Notes under the pieces: model-generated
The model's input: the letters and a program-made list of their open reading frames with translations, nothing else
The model's database searches: none
Told to the model about the DNA's origin: nothing
Translations under genes and position numbers: made by a program
Shown: piece after piece, positions 16,342 through 24,992 of the stretch
How the letters are laid out: every line of letters begins with the position of its first letter
Numbering within the stretch: the stretch's first letter is position 1
Source of the DNA: Acetobacteraceae bacterium ESL0709
GTDB lineage: Bacteria; Pseudomonadota; Alphaproteobacteria; Acetobacterales; Acetobacteraceae
Assembly (NCBI GenBank): GCA_029433415.1
Contig: JAQTIA010000003.1
Location: forward strand, 310,001-374,000
Reading direction: 5' to 3'
Length of the DNA: 64,000 bases

Positions 16342-18171
16342 TTGCCTGATCACGATACTGAGATGATGTCTCCGAGGGATGTCCTGAAGAGCGTTTTCGG
16401 GTTTGATCATTTCCGGGGCTTGCAGGAAGAAGCTATTAACGCACTTATGCGGGGGGAAGATGTTCTCCTGCTTATGCCGACGGGTGGAGGGAAAAGCCTC
16501 TGTTATCAGCTTCCGGCTCTTTGTCGGCCGGGGATGGGGCTGGTTGTCTCTCCCTTGATTGCCCTGATGGAAGATCAAGTGGCAGGGTTGAGACAGGCTG
16601 GCGTGCGGGCCGCGGCTCTCCATTCAGAACTGGCTTATGAAGAGCGTCTCGTTTTATGGGAACAGCTCAGACGTTCCGAGATAGATATTCTTTTTATTTC
16701 ACCTGAAAGGCTCCTTGCGTCTGCGACACTGGAGTTTCTTAAAAAATGCTCTTTATCGCTTATTGCCATAGATGAGGCGCATTGTGTTTCTGCCTGGGGA
16801 CACGATTTCAGGCCTGAATACAGAGAGTTATCGATCCTTGTTACGCATTTCCCCGGTATTCCGCGTATTGCCCTGACAGCAACGGCCGATGAACGGACTC
16901 GTCTTGATCTGCTCAAAGTGCTGGATATGCCGCGTGCGCTGGTACTGACAGCCAGTTTTCATCGTCCTAACCTTTATCTCGAAGCACAGCCTAAATATTC
17001 TGAAACAAGGCAGCTGATTACGGCGCTTGAGACAAAATTTACAGAAGGGGCTGCAATCATTTATTGTGGGAGTCGGCGCAGGACAGAACGTATTTCCGCT
17101 TTTCTTAATGAAAAAGGGTACACAGCACTGCCTTTTCATGCAGGTTTATCCCCTTTGGAGAAAAAAGCGTTATTGACGCGATTTCGTTCCGGTGAATCTC
17201 TTATTGTTGTTGCGACAATCGCTTTTGGCATGGGAATAGACCGTCCGGATGTGCGCCTTGTCGTACACATGGATATGCCCCACTCTCCCGAAGCCTATTA
17301 TCAGCAGATTGGCAGAGCGGGGCGTGACGGGGAGCGCGCCCAGGCATTACTTCTCTACGGAGGGGATGATGTTGCGCGGGCTCGTTACTGGCTTGACCAA
17401 GCGGCCGTCCCGGACAGTGAACGCCACGTCATGCGTTCGCGTCTGGAAAAAATGATAGCCTTGACGGAAACAGTTCATTGCCGGACGAAAACAGTTCTGG
17501 CCTGTTTTGGAGAGGAAATGGAGGTATCATGTGGTCACTGTGATAATTGCCGTTACCCTGTGGCCACATTTAATGGAATTGAAGCCGCGCAAAAGGTCAT
17601 GTCAGCGATCTACCGGTCAGGAGAACGGTTCGGTTCAGTATTGATTGCCCATATCCTGCGAGGGCGTAGGAATGAGGTCATTGAACGTTATCAGCTGGAT
17701 AAATTGTCTGTTTTTGGAATCGGAAAAGAAAAAAGCGAACTTTGGTGGCGTATGATTATTCGCCAGCTTGTTGCCAATGGCGCCGTAAAATTGGGGAATG
17801 ATCATGGTGGCCTGGCGCTCGATCGGGAAAAAGCGCGTCCTCTTCTGCGTGGAGAAGGAGAACTGTCACTGAAGGAAGATAATAATCTTGCACAGACATA
17901 CGGACGTTTTGCAGAGGCTGTGCGTACGGAGACGAATCTCACCTCTTATGAGCAGATACTATTTGCTGCCCTGAAAGACTGGAGGCGCGAAGAAGCACGA
18001 GAGCAGGACATCCCACCTTATATTATTTTTCACGATGCCGTATTACGAGACATAGCGCTCGCCAAACCGCGGACGCTTTCCGAGCTTGGGGTCGTGAAAG
18101 GGGTTGGTAAAAGCAAACTGGAGCGTTACGGTAAAGCCGTTGTGGACATTATAGAAAATCCGCAGGCTTAG
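16342..18171 (+). CDS. recQ: ATP-dependent DNA helicase RecQ
   Basis: 609 residues. SF2 helicase with motif 0 FGFDHFRGLQEEAI, Walker A PTGGGKSLCYQLPA, DEAHCVSAWGHDFRPEY and motif VI QQIGRAGRDG. A zinc-binding RQC region follows (ACFGEE, then CGHCDNC). The C-terminal HRDC domain is visible from about residue 525 (YEQILFAALKDWRREEAR). Start TTG at 16342 is supported by GAAGG upstream; ATG at 16363 is an alternative. Length and domains match standard RecQ. Confidence 0.95.
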   Translation: MPDHDTEMMSPRDVLKSVFGFDHFRGLQEEAINALMRGEDVLLLMPTGGGKSLCYQLPALCRPGMGLVVSPLIALMEDQVAGLRQAGVRAAALHSELAYEERLVLWEQLRRSEIDILFISPERLLASATLEFLKKCSLSLIAIDEAHCVSAWGHDFRPEYRELSILVTHFPGIPRIALTATADERTRLDLLKVLDMPRALVLTASFHRPNLYLEAQPKYSETRQLITALETKFTEGAAIIYCGSRRRTERISAFLNEKGYTALPFHAGLSPLEKKALLTRFRSGESLIVVATIAFGMGIDRPDVRLVVHMDMPHSPEAYYQQIGRAGRDGERAQALLLYGGDDVARARYWLDQAAVPDSERHVMRSRLEKMIALTETVHCRTKTVLACFGEEMEVSCGHCDNCRYPVATFNGIEAAQKVMSAIYRSGERFGSVLIAHILRGRRNEVIERYQLDKLSVFGIGKEKSELWWRMIIRQLVANGAVKLGNDHGGLALDREKARPLLRGEGELSLKEDNNLAQTYGRFAEAVRTETNLTSYEQILFAALKDWRREEAREQDIPPYIIFHDAVLRDIALAKPRTLSELGVVKGVGKSKLERYGKAVVDIIENPQA

Positions 18172-18176
18172 AGTGA

Positions 18177-18662
18177 TTATTTACTTTTGTTCTTGAAAGT
18201 GAAATTCGTCGTAACGTCAGGACCTTCCCGGAAATGGAATGTAAAAGGGCTGTTTCCCTGTTTTGTCGGCAGAAGTTTAAAGCCATAACAGATAAGATGA
18301 TATCCTTCTTTGGGGAAAACCATTACTGATTCATGCGGGATAGCAAGATGTTTAAAGATGTCATCTCCCCCTGTCTGATCAGAAAGCTGCACATCATCAC
18401 TATGATTGGCACTGATATGATTGCATGAAGGCGCACTAATACCTTGGAGAAGCATATCCTTTGGGCTTTTGTTTTCGATGATAAAAAAGCCCTGTGCCAT
18501 GGATGGATTATTTGTAAAAGGTACCAGGACGCCATCTTTGACGATAATATTCTGTGCAGAACCATCAGATTTGGACGCATCAGCCAGTGCAGCAGGCGAA
18601 AAAACTGTTATAATTAAGGAAGCTGTCAGAGTGAGAGCAGGGTAGTGAAAAGTTTTTTTCAT
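18177..18662 (-). CDS. PCu(A)C-like periplasmic copper-binding protein, divergent
   Basis: 161 residues with a Sec signal peptide (cleavage near LA-DAS). The fold pattern follows the PCu(A)C family: QGFFIIENKSPKDMLLQGISAP, an H-rich middle and a late FPKEGYHLICYGF motif. The classical H-x10-M-x21-H-x-M ligand set is incomplete; CNHISANHSDD and YHLICYG offer cysteine and histidine instead. Copper chaperoning for cytochrome oxidase is the family role, so metal use here may differ. It converges on recQ and is divergent from nrdR. Confidence 0.6.
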   Translation of the reverse strand: MKKTFHYPALTLTASLIITVFSPAALADASKSDGSAQNIIVKDGVLVPFTNNPSMAQGFFIIENKSPKDMLLQGISAPSCNHISANHSDDVQLSDQTGGDDIFKHLAIPHESVMVFPKEGYHLICYGFKLLPTKQGNSPFTFHFREGPDVTTNFTFKNKSK

Positions 18663-18803
18663 AAAGCCTCCTTAAAGGAAAAGTCTTTTCGGTCTATACA
18701 CTATTATTGCCATGAAGCGGATGCCGAATTTCATTTTTGATATTGTTAATTTTATGGAAAAGAATAGTTGGCAAGGTGTCCTGCAAGGAATGTCAGATTA
18801 ATT

Positions 18804-19292
18804 ATGCATTGCCCTTTCTGTGGAAATCAGGAAACACAGGTTAAAGACAGTCGTCAATGCGAAGATGGTGCAGCCATTCGACGCAGGCGCTATTGCTCAC
18901 AATGCGGGCAGAGATTTACCACGATTGAGCGTATTCAGTTAAGAGAGTTAAGTGTTATCAAAACGGACGGGCGCCGTCTCCCTTTTGATCGTGATAAGCT
19001 GGCCCGTTCAATCCGTATCGCCTTGCGTAAACGCCCGGTTGATGAGGTACGGCAGGAAAGGCTGGTTAACGAGCTGGTCAAAACCATAGAGTCTTATGGT
19101 GAACAGGAAATTTCCTCGCAATTTATTGGCAAGCTTGCCATGGACGCCCTGCGTCAGGTAGACAGCGTGGCTTATGTCCGTTTCGCCAGTGTTTATGAGG
19201 ATTTTCGTGAAATTGAAGCTTTTTCGAAAATTTTGTCAGATATGACCTCGGCAACTGGTAACTTTAAAAAAACATCTCAGGAATCTTCATGA
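18804..19292 (+). CDS. nrdR: transcriptional repressor NrdR
   Basis: 162 residues from ATG 18804; the longer frame (18768) is rejected because NrdR starts MHCPFCG. The zinc ribbon CPFC...CSQC is followed by the ATP-cone ([19 protein letters not shown]). It represses ribonucleotide reductase genes when dATP is bound. It overlaps nusB by 4 bases (ATGA). In many alphaproteobacteria rib genes lie between nrdR and nusB; they are absent here. Confidence 0.96.
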   Translation: MHCPFCGNQETQVKDSRQCEDGAAIRRRRYCSQCGQRFTTIERIQLRELSVIKTDGRRLPFDRDKLARSIRIALRKRPVDEVRQERLVNELVKTIESYGEQEISSQFIGKLAMDALRQVDSVAYVRFASVYEDFREIEAFSKILSDMTSATGNFKKTSQESS

Positions 19293-19768
19293 ACGCCTCG
19301 CCTAAAGCTCCCGTCCCACCACGCCAACGTAGCAGGACTATCGCCCGTGTGGCGGCTGTTCAGGCCCTTTACCAATGTGAGCAGAACGAGACGGGGGCGG
19401 AAGTTGTTCTGAAAGAGTTTGCTGCTTTTCGTAAAGTCTCTTCAAAGGCAGAATTTGAAGAAGGTGATATTCCTGGCGCAGATTTGAGACTGCTTGAGAA
19501 GCTTGTGCGTACTGTCATGGCCAATCGTGAGGCTATAGATCAAGCAATAGAAGTCCTTTTGCCCCCAAGCTGGCCCCTGACACGCCTTGATCCTGTTTTG
19601 CGTGCCCTTTTGCGTGCTGCGATTGCCGAGCTTCAGGAGGGGACCCCCAAAGAGATTATCATTAATGAGTATCTTGATGTAGCTCATGGTTTCTTCTCTG
19701 GAGATGAACCCAAGATGGTTAACGGTATTCTCGACAGTTACGTTCCAGTGCTGCAAGGCAATAATTGA
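19289..19768 (+). CDS. nusB: transcription antitermination factor NusB
   Basis: 159 residues. All-helical NusB fold with [19 protein letters not shown] at the N-terminus and the C-terminal family motif [27 protein letters not shown], shown here in parts. It binds boxA RNA with S10 in rRNA antitermination. Coupled to nrdR by ATGA and to thiL with a 3-bp gap, so the three form one operon. Confidence 0.95.
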   Translation: MNASPKAPVPPRQRSRTIARVAAVQALYQCEQNETGAEVVLKEFAAFRKVSSKAEFEEGDIPGADLRLLEKLVRTVMANREAIDQAIEVLLPPSWPLTRLDPVLRALLRAAIAELQEGTPKEIIINEYLDVAHGFFSGDEPKMVNGILDSYVPVLQGNN

Positions 19769-19771
19769 ATT

Positions 19772-20716
19772 ATGGGGGAATTTGATTTTATTAGTCGTCA
19801 TTTCAGGCCGCTGGCAGGGGAAGGAGCTTTTGAGCTTAGAAATGACGGGGCTGTTCTGTCTCTTCCCTCTGATTATGAACTGGTTATTTCCAGCGATACA
19901 ATGGTCGAAAACCGACATTTTCTTCCCATCGATCCTCCCGAAACAGTTGGGCAAAAACTTCTTCGCTGTAATCTTTCGGATATTGCAGCCATGGGAGCAG
20001 AGCCTGTTGGTTATACCCTTAATATCAGCGTGCCTCTTGACCATCGTTATGATGAAAAATGGTTTGCAGCCTTCTCATCTGGCTTGGCAAAAGACCAGAA
20101 AGCGTACGGCTTATCCCTGTTGGGTGGCGACACGACAGGGATAGAGGGACCGCTTGTTTTGAGCGTGACTATATTCGGTCGCGTTTTAAAAGGGCAGGCC
20201 TTGCGCCGGGATCAGGCACTCCCCGGTGACGGGGTCTGGGTCACAGGCCAGCTTGGCGCTGCTGCCTTGGGGTTATATGCCCGACTTGGCAAGTTGGAAG
20301 ATCCTTCGGGGAAGTTGATGCAGGCGTACCTCCTGCCACAGCCTTGTCTGGGGTTGCCGCTTTACGGTGTTGTGACAACGGCAATGGATATTTCCGATGG
20401 GGTTATGCAGGATGCTGGTCATATCGCTGAGGAATCTGGTGTGAAGATTATTCTTTATGCTTCCCGTTTGCCTTTTGACACTCCTGTCAGGGAGGTTGCC
20501 TCAGAATGGGAAGCCGTAAAGCTAATGGGAGGAGATGATTATCAACTTCTTATGACCTGTCCGCCGGAGAATGAACAGCGCCTGCAACAAATTTGCAGGG
20601 GAAAAGGTGTAAAGGTCAGTCGTATCGGGGATGTGAGAGCAGGGAAGTTTGTTGAAATGCTCGCTGACGATGGCCAGAAACTTTCTTTCAAAACATTAGG
20701 TTGGCAGCATTTCTGA
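19772..20716 (+). CDS. thiL: thiamine-phosphate kinase ThiL
   Basis: 314 residues. Phosphorylates thiamine monophosphate to the diphosphate cofactor. Conserved elements: N-terminal GEFDFISRHFRPLAG, NDGAVLSLP, SSDTMVENRHF with metal ligands, NLSDIAAMGAEPVGY, LLGGDTTG and the late MDISDGVMQDAGHIAEESG. Start ATG 19772 lies 3 bp after nusB. Confidence 0.95.
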   Translation: MGEFDFISRHFRPLAGEGAFELRNDGAVLSLPSDYELVISSDTMVENRHFLPIDPPETVGQKLLRCNLSDIAAMGAEPVGYTLNISVPLDHRYDEKWFAAFSSGLAKDQKAYGLSLLGGDTTGIEGPLVLSVTIFGRVLKGQALRRDQALPGDGVWVTGQLGAAALGLYARLGKLEDPSGKLMQAYLLPQPCLGLPLYGVVTTAMDISDGVMQDAGHIAEESGVKIILYASRLPFDTPVREVASEWEAVKLMGGDDYQLLMTCPPENEQRLQQICRGKGVKVSRIGDVRAGKFVEMLADDGQKLSFKTLGWQHF

Positions 20717-20728
20717 AACAGGACAGCG

Positions 20729-21907
20729 TCACTGTTTCAGGGGTTTTTCAAAAATGCGATGCCGTTTATGGGGATGGGGAACCAAGGATTCGGCAAGATT
20801 CTTCATACCGGTATCACTTTCCTGGATCCAGCCCAATTCCACCCATTTATAAGGCAGGGATTTGCCACGTTGCATTAGCTCTCTTATGGCGAGGGAGGGG
20901 AGAAGGGAGCCGAGAATGGTGCCTCGCAATTTACTGCTTACACCTAACAGGATCACACGTGCTGAAGTGAAACGGTGTTTTACAAGACGATAAACAAATT
21001 TAATCCACCCCAAAGGAGAGGGTGCACCTCCTAGATCGCTCGTGATGTCATAAATATTGGGAATGACCATGGCCATAGCCACAGGCTCACCGTCCTGATC
21101 TATCTGGACATAATGTTCAGGGCGCAGGAGAGGTTTGATCTCCTTGACCATGGCCTGCATTTCATAATCCTGCATAGGTACGAAATTATATTTATGGGCC
21201 CATGCGTCATTATAAAGTCTTCTCAAAATCTCACTTTGCGAGACGATTTCTTTCTTCGAGAGAGAACGTGCCGTAATGGTTTTCAGGCGTCCTTCACCGA
21301 ATTTGAGCCCCTCTGGAACCTTGAAACGCTCTTCTATATCGGGCGTGAGCTCAAGACTGTAACTCAGAAGATCCTGGGTCTTTTTGTAACCGCCCTGTTC
21401 GATCAGGGTCCCCAATCCGACAGGATGCCAGGGCATGGCGACCATGGGCGGGGTTTCCTGACCCTCAATCATACATCCTGTTTCGGCATTTCCGCTGAGT
21501 GTAACAGGACCCCTTACACAAACAGCACCGCGATCAAGAAGCCAGTCTTCAGCGGCCTTGAGGAGAGGTTCTGTAATGTCAGCTTCAGGCAGGGCATCAA
21601 ACGCGCCAAACTGTCCGACATTTTCTTGCCAGTATTCAATGGCGCGCCTGTCGATGATTGCAGCGATTCTGCCCACAGCTTTCCCCCCGCGCCACGCAAG
21701 AAAATACTGTATTTCGGCATGACGGAAAATTGCTGCTTTTGCAGGGTCCAGAAGACCGAACTGTTCCATATCAAAGGGCGCAACAAATCCCCTCATCCCT
21801 TTATAGATACGTCTGGGAAGAGTAATGAAAAGACGCAGCTCACGTCGCGATGTGACAGGTTTGATCTCAATCTTTTCAGGCTGGTATGGGGAAGCTTCAC
21901 GTTGCAT
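20729..21907 (-). CDS. GNAT-superfamily N-acyltransferase-like protein
   Basis: 392 residues from ATG 21907. A longer frame to 22012 would overlap the divergent gene and is unlikely. The first half (RRIYKGMRGFVAPFDMEQF, then WRGGKAVGRIAAIIDRRA) and the late VQIDQDGEPVAMAMVIPN stretch match a large alphaproteobacterial GNAT family annotated as N-acetyltransferase or YghO-like. One member of a similar family acts as the bacterial ceramide synthase in Caulobacter. With an SDR gene next door a sphingolipid role is conceivable, but this is inference from memory and context. Confidence 0.6.
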   Translation of the reverse strand: MQREASPYQPEKIEIKPVTSRRELRLFITLPRRIYKGMRGFVAPFDMEQFGLLDPAKAAIFRHAEIQYFLAWRGGKAVGRIAAIIDRRAIEYWQENVGQFGAFDALPEADITEPLLKAAEDWLLDRGAVCVRGPVTLSGNAETGCMIEGQETPPMVAMPWHPVGLGTLIEQGGYKKTQDLLSYSLELTPDIEERFKVPEGLKFGEGRLKTITARSLSKKEIVSQSEILRRLYNDAWAHKYNFVPMQDYEMQAMVKEIKPLLRPEHYVQIDQDGEPVAMAMVIPNIYDITSDLGGAPSPLGWIKFVYRLVKHRFTSARVILLGVSSKLRGTILGSLLPSLAIRELMQRGKSLPYKWVELGWIQESDTGMKNLAESLVPHPHKRHRIFEKPLKQ

Positions 21908-21970
21908 GAATGTGGCTATACGCGTACAAAAGAAAAGTGACCAGAGGTCCGGAAGATAAATAACCAAATT

Positions 21971-22777
21971 ATGACGGAAAAAAATATCATGAATGTTTCT
22001 TGCAGGCACCATGTCCTGATTACGGGTGGTTCCAGTGGCATAGGGGCGGCTTTGGCCTTACATTATGCACGTCCTGGAATCCGTATCACTTTATGGGGTC
22101 GCAATGAGCAGCGTCTCCAGGATGTGGCTGAAAAAGTTCGTGAACAGGGTGCTATCGTCTCGACACTGAGTCTGGATATTTGCGATGCGGAGAAAGCCCT
22201 GGAGGCCTTTACGAAAACTGATCGCGAAAATCCCGTTGATGTTCTGATTCTTTCTGCCGGGATGTCTGATATTCGGCCTGAAGGGCAAAAAACCGAATCT
22301 CCTGAGATAGCGTTGAAAATGTCTATGGTCAATTTTGCTACACCTGTCACTTTGGCAACCAAGGCAGCGTCTGTTATGGCAGAACGAGGTAGCGGTAGAA
22401 TCGGTATCATGGGATCTGTGGCGTCTTTTCATGACCTTCCTCTGGCCACAGTTTATAGTGGGTCGAAGGCAGGTCTAGGGCGTTTCAGCACGGCGCTTAG
22501 AGCAGCAATGGAACCCTATAACGTCAAGGTAACACTCATCGCGCCCGGTTTTATTGATACGCCCATGAGCCGCAAGCTTGAGGGAGACCAGCCTTTCCTT
22601 GTTCCTGTTGATGTGGCTGCGCGGAAAATTGCCCGTGCGATTAATCGTGGTCAGGCAACACTTGTTTTTCCATGGGTTTTTGAACTGACACGTCTGCTTG
22701 AAATGGTCTTGCCACGGGCATTGGCGCACAGGATTCTGAGAAAACTGGATATTATGCAGCATCCACCCGGAGGATAA
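21971..22777 (+). CDS. short-chain dehydrogenase/reductase
   Basis: 268 residues. Classical SDR: cofactor motif TGGSSGIGAAL (about 17-27), LSAGMS in place of NNAG, catalytic serine in GIMGSVASFHDLP, then Y-x-x-x-K in VYSGSKAG, and PGFIDTPM. The C-terminal extension (LTRLLEMVLPRALAHRIL) is amphipathic and hydrophobic, as in membrane-associated reductases of lipid metabolism. The start may be 21971 or the ATG at 21989. It shares a 63-bp divergent promoter region with the acyltransferase. Confidence 0.85.
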   Translation: MTEKNIMNVSCRHHVLITGGSSGIGAALALHYARPGIRITLWGRNEQRLQDVAEKVREQGAIVSTLSLDICDAEKALEAFTKTDRENPVDVLILSAGMSDIRPEGQKTESPEIALKMSMVNFATPVTLATKAASVMAERGSGRIGIMGSVASFHDLPLATVYSGSKAGLGRFSTALRAAMEPYNVKVTLIAPGFIDTPMSRKLEGDQPFLVPVDVAARKIARAINRGQATLVFPWVFELTRLLEMVLPRALAHRILRKLDIMQHPPGG

Positions 22778-22812
22778 GGTTCAGTCGTTTTCTGAAATAT
22801 TACTTAATTTTA

Positions 22813-22829
22813 TGTCAGCAATGCTGACA
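22813..22829. promoter_or_regulatory. 17-bp perfect palindrome upstream of glk
   Basis: TGTCAGCA-A-TGCTGACA, an odd-length perfect dyad 46 bp before the glk start and 36 bp after the SDR stop. No T-tract follows, so an operator is more likely than a terminator. The regulator is not identified. Confidence 0.5.
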
Positions 22830-22875
22830 GGCTGTGCTCTTTTGTGAGGTAAAAGTTTGTGAAAGGAATTCCCGT

Positions 22876-23874
22876 ATGGTGAAAGAAATCGTTGTTATGG
22901 ATATTGGCGGCACGCACGCACGCTTTGCTATTGCGACCATCGATGCGGGAAAAGTTGTTTCACTTACCGAAGAGACAACATTGAAATGCGCCGAACACGC
23001 GTCGCTGGCGCTGGCATGGGAGGCTTATGGTCGGCAGCTCGGTCGCCCCGTCCCGCGGAAAGCGGGCATAGCGGTCGCTTGTCCTGTCGCTGGCGATATC
23101 CTGAAAATGACTAATAATCCTTGGGTCATACAGCCGTCACAGCTGGCAAATCGCCTGGATCTGGAGAATTTTGTTCTCGTAAATGATTTTGGTGCTGTAG
23201 GGCATGCCGTAGCACAAGTCGGATCCGAATATATGCAGCATCTTTGTGGGCCAGAGCGTGATCTGCCTGAAGATGGCGTTATCAGTATTATTGGCCCCGG
23301 TACGGGCTTGGGGGCTGCCTGTGTCTTGCGTCAGAAGGGGCATTATCATGTTATGGAAACAGAGGGAGGTCATATAGATTTCGCTCCCCTTGATTCCCTG
23401 GAAGATCGTATTCTGGCAGCCATGAGAGAGCGATTCCGCCGCGTATCGGTAGAACGTATCGTTTCTGGTCCGGGATTGACCAATATTTACGAAGTTATTG
23501 CCGAATTGCAGGATATGCCGATTACCTTGAAAGATAATCGCGTGTTATGGACGACAGCCATTGAGGGGACAGATACTCTTGCATCTGCTGCACTGGAGCG
23601 TTTTTGTCTGAGTCTGGGAGCTGTCGCAGGAGATGCCGCTCTTTCACACAAGGCTACTGGCGTTGTTATTGCGGGGGGGCTAGGCCTGCGTCTGGCAAAT
23701 ATTTTGCCTCACTCCGGCTTTGCAGAACGCTTTGTAGCCAAAGGACGTTTCGAGACATGGATGAGCGACATACCCGTGAAAATTATCACTCATCCCCAGC
23801 CGGGACTCTATGGTGCAGCAGCGGCCTATATATCAAAATTCGAAAATAGCAATCAAGAGGCAACCAAAACGTAA
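22876..23874 (+). CDS. glk: glucokinase (Glk family)
   Basis: 332 residues from ATG 22876, with AAAGGA upstream; the longer frame (22834) has no support. N-terminal phosphate motif VMDIGGTHARFAIA, GIAVACPV, NNPWVI, LVNDFGAVGHAV with the catalytic aspartate, GPGTGLGAACV and METEGGHIDFAP. The C-terminal GLGLRLA and AAAAYI close the fold. It phosphorylates glucose with ATP. It is followed by 229 bp of AT-rich non-coding sequence. Confidence 0.95.
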   Translation: MVKEIVVMDIGGTHARFAIATIDAGKVVSLTEETTLKCAEHASLALAWEAYGRQLGRPVPRKAGIAVACPVAGDILKMTNNPWVIQPSQLANRLDLENFVLVNDFGAVGHAVAQVGSEYMQHLCGPERDLPEDGVISIIGPGTGLGAACVLRQKGHYHVMETEGGHIDFAPLDSLEDRILAAMRERFRRVSVERIVSGPGLTNIYEVIAELQDMPITLKDNRVLWTTAIEGTDTLASAALERFCLSLGAVAGDAALSHKATGVVIAGGLGLRLANILPHSGFAERFVAKGRFETWMSDIPVKIITHPQPGLYGAAAAYISKFENSNQEATKT

Positions 23875-24103
23875 TTCTGGCATGTGAATATATCATGTTT
23901 TTCCCTTGCATATGAAGAAAAGTGATCGGGATTAATTTCTTCTTTCCATACGGGTAAGGTTCACTTTTTAATGAGGACAGGTCGTTCTGTTAATTTTTAA
24001 TTAATAATTAAATACATACTCGCAGATTTACCTAATTTAAGTGACAAATTGAACTTTATGGAGTACAACAGAAGAAGTTTGTATCTTTGTTACCCAAGAG
24101 GGA

Positions 24104-24919
24104 ATGATGACGACTATGGCAGCGCAGATGGGGTGGCCGGGGGCCGCTATTGGTAATGGAGCGCAAATACGCGTCCATGCAGTGCAGCTGCACAGAAGTC
24201 ATGGTGATTCCAGTATAGTTTCCACGCAGCAATTTTATCCTCGTCTGGATAAGTTGGACAAACGGGATGTTGTGTCGCTCTCTGAGCCGGCGCAGTATTA
24301 TCTGGAACAGAAGCAAACTGAAGCAATCAATCAGGTAACGGATCAGCTTAATCTGGCAGCGAAAATTGTTTCAAGCACATCTACTTCTGACTCGCAAAGA
24401 TTTGCGGCTATTGCTTCAGCCTACCATCTCTTTTTTGAAGGGGGCACATTAGGAGCGATAACAGGCAGCTTTGCGTCTGCCTGGGGACGTTTCAGGGCGG
24501 CGACGTCTGATAGTGAATTTAATAAATATTTTGCTGTCGGAAAGCAGTTTGTGCCTAGTATAAGCCCGTCGGTCGAGAGTTCTGGACAAAAAACACAACC
24601 TGATTTGTGGGCACAATTTTTTATTAATAAATCCTCTACGGGAACGAGTGATTTTTCCCGTTCCCTGGCTCAGGATAATGTTGCTCCTGAGGGTGCTGCC
24701 CAGGAACAGGAAGGGCAGGCACAGGACAGCGAGCAGATTGATACCGGGCGTCTGATTCAAGCGGAAAATGCGCTTTATGCCAGCAATCAGGAAGATGAGC
24801 CCCTTATTTCACTTGTTGACATAGAGAAAGCGGCGACTCCCCGTGAAAAACAGGTTTTGGAAAAAATCCTGAATACCTCTCACAAGAAGGCTAATTCATC
24901 TTCCAAATCGGCGAATTGA
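24104..24919 (+). CDS. hypothetical protein, glutamine/serine-rich
   Basis: 271 residues, not recognised. There is no signal peptide or membrane segment. The middle (YYLEQKQTEAINQVTDQLN; FAAIASAYHLFFEGG) looks helical, and residues about 170-271 are rich in Q, E, S and A and probably disordered, with a lysine-serine tail. GAGGG precedes the double ATG. Codon use resembles the neighbouring core genes, so recent transfer is not indicated. Flanked by glk and xylB on the same strand but separated by long gaps. Confidence 0.6.
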   Translation: MMTTMAAQMGWPGAAIGNGAQIRVHAVQLHRSHGDSSIVSTQQFYPRLDKLDKRDVVSLSEPAQYYLEQKQTEAINQVTDQLNLAAKIVSSTSTSDSQRFAAIASAYHLFFEGGTLGAITGSFASAWGRFRAATSDSEFNKYFAVGKQFVPSISPSVESSGQKTQPDLWAQFFINKSSTGTSDFSRSLAQDNVAPEGAAQEQEGQAQDSEQIDTGRLIQAENALYASNQEDEPLISLVDIEKAATPREKQVLEKILNTSHKKANSSSKSAN

Positions 24920-24992
24920 GCCTCTGTCTCATTTGACGCGAGCGTGTCCTGGAGAGTGCACATAATAGGGGCATAATAAAGGGATCTTATCT

